Of a DNA stretch of 6,387 nt, positions 4,978-6,387 are shown in pieces. This DNA comes from an uncultured Clostridia bacterium (GTDB lineage: Bacteria > Bacillota > Clostridia > Oscillospirales > Oscillospiraceae), in contig CALDMR010000003.1 in assembly GCA_937915065.1 (NCBI GenBank), forward strand, positions 1 through 6,387, written 5' to 3'. Numbering within the stretch: the stretch's first letter is position 1; the number at the start of each line of letters is the position of its first letter. A program made the position numbers and the translations under genes. A model generated the notes under the pieces. The model had not been told where the DNA came from. It was given only the letters and a program-made list of their open reading frames with translations, and searched no databases.

Positions 4978-6282
4978 ATGTCCGGAAAAATTGTGTCGAT
5001 CGATCCGCATTCTCCTGCGGCGCGGGCCCGGCTGCGGGTGGGAGAAACGCTGATTTCCATCAATGGGAAAGAAATTGCGGATGTGCTGGATTATCGGTTT
5101 TACGCCTATGACCCCAAACTGACGCTGGTGTTGGAGACAGAGAATGGCCGGCGGCATACGGTGAAGATCCGCAAGGAGGAAGGCGAGGATGTCGGCCTCA
5201 ATTTTGAAACCTACCTGATGGACGAAGAGCGCTGCTGTTCAAACCACTGCCTGTTCTGCTTTGTGGATCAGATGCCGCCGGATATGCGCGAAACCCTGTA
5301 TTTCAAGGACGACGCCGCCCGCCTGTCCTTTTTGATGGGCAACTATACTACGCTGACAAACCTGAGCGAACGGGAGGCCCAGCGCATCATCGATCTGCGG
5401 ATCAGCCCCATCAATATTTCCGTTCATGCCACGGATCCGAAGCTGCGCAGCATCCTGCTGGGCAACAAGGCGGCCGCTGCAGGCCTGGATTACATGAAGG
5501 CTTTTGCTGCGGCTGGGATCGTGATGAATTGCCAGATTGTGGTTTGCCCGGGACTTAACGACGGCGAGCAGCTTTCCCGTACCATGCAGGATCTGGCGGA
5601 TCTGGGGGTGGCCAGCTGTGCGGTTGTCCCGGTGGGGATCACAAAATACCGCAAGGGCCTGTATAAGATGCCTGTGGTGGATCAAAAGATTGCCAATGAG
5701 ATTTTGGATCGTGTGCTGCCCTTTGGAGAACAGTGCCTGGAACGATTTGGTACGCGGCTGTTCTTCTGCGCTGACGAACTGTTCATCAAAGCGGGGCGTC
5801 CTTTGCCGGAGGAAGAGTATTACGAGGGATATATCCAGTTGGAAAATGGCGTGGGGATGCTCCGCTCCATGGAAAACGAGTTTTTAAGCGCGTTGGAGCA
5901 GCTGGAACCGGACACGCCCTGCCGGCCCTTTGCCATCGGAACGGGCTGTTTGGCGGCGCCCTTTATCCGCGCTTTGGTGGAAAAGGCGAAAGAACGCTGC
6001 CCGGCGGTGGACGGTACGGTTTACGCCGTGAAAAACAACTTTTTCGGCACGACTATTGATGTGGCAGGCCTGGTTACGGCCACGGATCTGATGGAGCAGC
6101 TGCGGGATAAGCCCTTGGGGCAGCGGCTGCTGATCCCTGCCAATATGCTCCGCCACGGCGGCGATGTATTTTTGGACGACTATCGCGTCAGCGATGTGGA
6201 GGCGGCCCTGGGTGTGCCGGTTGTGGTCACAGAGGGCGACGGCTTTTCCCTGGTGGATGTGATTTTTGAATTGGAATACTGA
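4978..6282 (+). CDS. DUF512 family protein: PDZ domain plus radical SAM-like Fe-S domain
   Basis: This 434-residue protein of unknown function belongs to the DUF512 group, common next to der in Clostridia. An N-terminal PDZ-like domain covers about 3-65 (IVSIDPHSPAARARLRVGETLISINGKEI). A cysteine motif C87-x3-C91-x2-C94 (CSNHCLFCFVDQMP) follows, of the kind that holds the 4Fe-4S cluster of radical SAM enzymes. A barrel-like region comes next, with SPINISVHATDP at 143-154 and VVCPGLNDGEQL at 188-199. The DUF512 domain fills the C-terminal half (about 215-434), including FCADELFIKAGRPLPEE. No signal peptide or membrane segment is seen. I chose ATG 4978, with AGGGTGG at 4965-4971 and 6 bases of spacing. 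An in-frame GTG at 4954 would add 8 residues, lacks a ribosome binding site and sits almost on the predicted transcription start. Substrate and reaction are unknown. der follows after 17 bases, so the two are likely co-transcribed. Confidence 0.9.
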   Translation: MSGKIVSIDPHSPAARARLRVGETLISINGKEIADVLDYRFYAYDPKLTLVLETENGRRHTVKIRKEEGEDVGLNFETYLMDEERCCSNHCLFCFVDQMPPDMRETLYFKDDAARLSFLMGNYTTLTNLSEREAQRIIDLRISPINISVHATDPKLRSILLGNKAAAAGLDYMKAFAAAGIVMNCQIVVCPGLNDGEQLSRTMQDLADLGVASCAVVPVGITKYRKGLYKMPVVDQKIANEILDRVLPFGEQCLERFGTRLFFCADELFIKAGRPLPEEEYYEGYIQLENGVGMLRSMENEFLSALEQLEPDTPCRPFAIGTGCLAAPFIRALVEKAKERCPAVDGTVYAVKNNFFGTTIDVAGLVTATDLMEQLRDKPLGQRLLIPANMLRHGGDVFLDDYRVSDVEAALGVPVVVTEGDGFSLVDVIFELEY

Positions 6283-6299
6283 GAAGGGAGAGATGCAAT

Positions 6300-6387
6300 A
6301 TGGCAAAGCCCGTTGTTGCAATCGTAGGACGGCCCAATGTGGGCAAATCTCTGCTTTTTAATAAATTGATCGGCCAGCGCCTGTCGA
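6300..6387 (+). CDS. der: Ribosome-assembly GTPase Der (EngA), 5' end only
   Basis: Der is a tandem-domain GTPase needed for maturation of the 50S subunit. Only the first 29 codons are present. They begin MAKPVVAIVGRPNVGKS, which contains the G1/Walker A motif GRPNVGKS at residues 10-17 of the first GTPase domain. The residue after GKS is leucine (GKSLLFN), whereas Der proteins normally have GKSTLFN; the motif itself is intact. The ATG at 6300 follows AAGGGAG (about 6284-6290), and the gap to the DUF512 gene is 17 bases. An ATG at 6293 is out of frame. A two-domain protein of about 440 residues is expected beyond the window; Era and other GTPases share the motif, but the N-terminus and the DUF512 neighbour favour Der. 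Confidence 0.9.
   Translation, partial: MAKPVVAIVGRPNVGKSLLFNKLIGQRLS

Noticed and set aside
5239..5685. Minus-strand open frame of 148 codons inside the DUF512 gene
   Set aside because: It is a shadow of a well-supported coding region, with no ribosome binding site or recognisable domain.
5884..6321. Minus-strand open frame of 145 codons at the end of the DUF512 gene
   Set aside because: It is antisense to the DUF512 C-terminus and der start, both of which have convincing family sequence.

Overview
The window reads like ordinary chromosomal DNA from a low-to-mid GC Gram-positive anaerobe, most likely a member of the Clostridia (Oscillospiraceae-like). The reasons are strong GGAGG-type ribosome binding sites, sigma-A type promoters, a zinc-ribbon L32, a Firmicutes-style DUF177/YceD protein in front of rpmF, and a DUF512 radical SAM-like gene directly before der. 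The genus-level placement is inference.

Left half, minus strand (1-2749): a polyamine-type ABC transporter operon in the order potA (ATPase), potB (permease), potC (permease, running off the left edge). The genes are tightly coupled: potA overlaps potB by 11 bases and potB overlaps potC in an ATGA. The substrate-binding protein PotD is not in the window and would be expected just beyond the left edge. A gap of 159 bases upstream of potA (2750-2908) holds a probable rluA terminator and a candidate potA promoter.

Middle, minus strand (2909-3874): an RluA-family pseudouridine synthase with an N-terminal S4 domain. It starts at TTG behind a good ribosome binding site. A divergent control region of 210 bases (3875-4084) separates it from the plus-strand genes. 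This region holds an extended -10 promoter for rluA, a 13-base direct repeat, three A-tracts in helical phase, and a perfect-consensus promoter for yceD.

Right half, plus strand: yceD-rpmF (4085-4847), a ribosome-related pair ending at a strong intrinsic terminator. It is followed by a separately promoted gene for a PDZ plus radical SAM-like DUF512 protein (4978-6282), and then the first 29 codons of der (engA), a ribosome-assembly GTPase, which runs off the right edge.

Themes: rluA, yceD, rpmF and der all concern the ribosome (rRNA modification, 23S rRNA/L32 supply, 50S assembly), while potABC imports polyamines. I see no mobile element, CRISPR array, tRNA or rRNA, and no evidence for a new multi-gene system. 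The points worth a second look are regulatory (the yceD promoter region and the divergent repeat), a 25-base exact repeat shared by potB and potC, and small departures from family consensus in PotC and Der.
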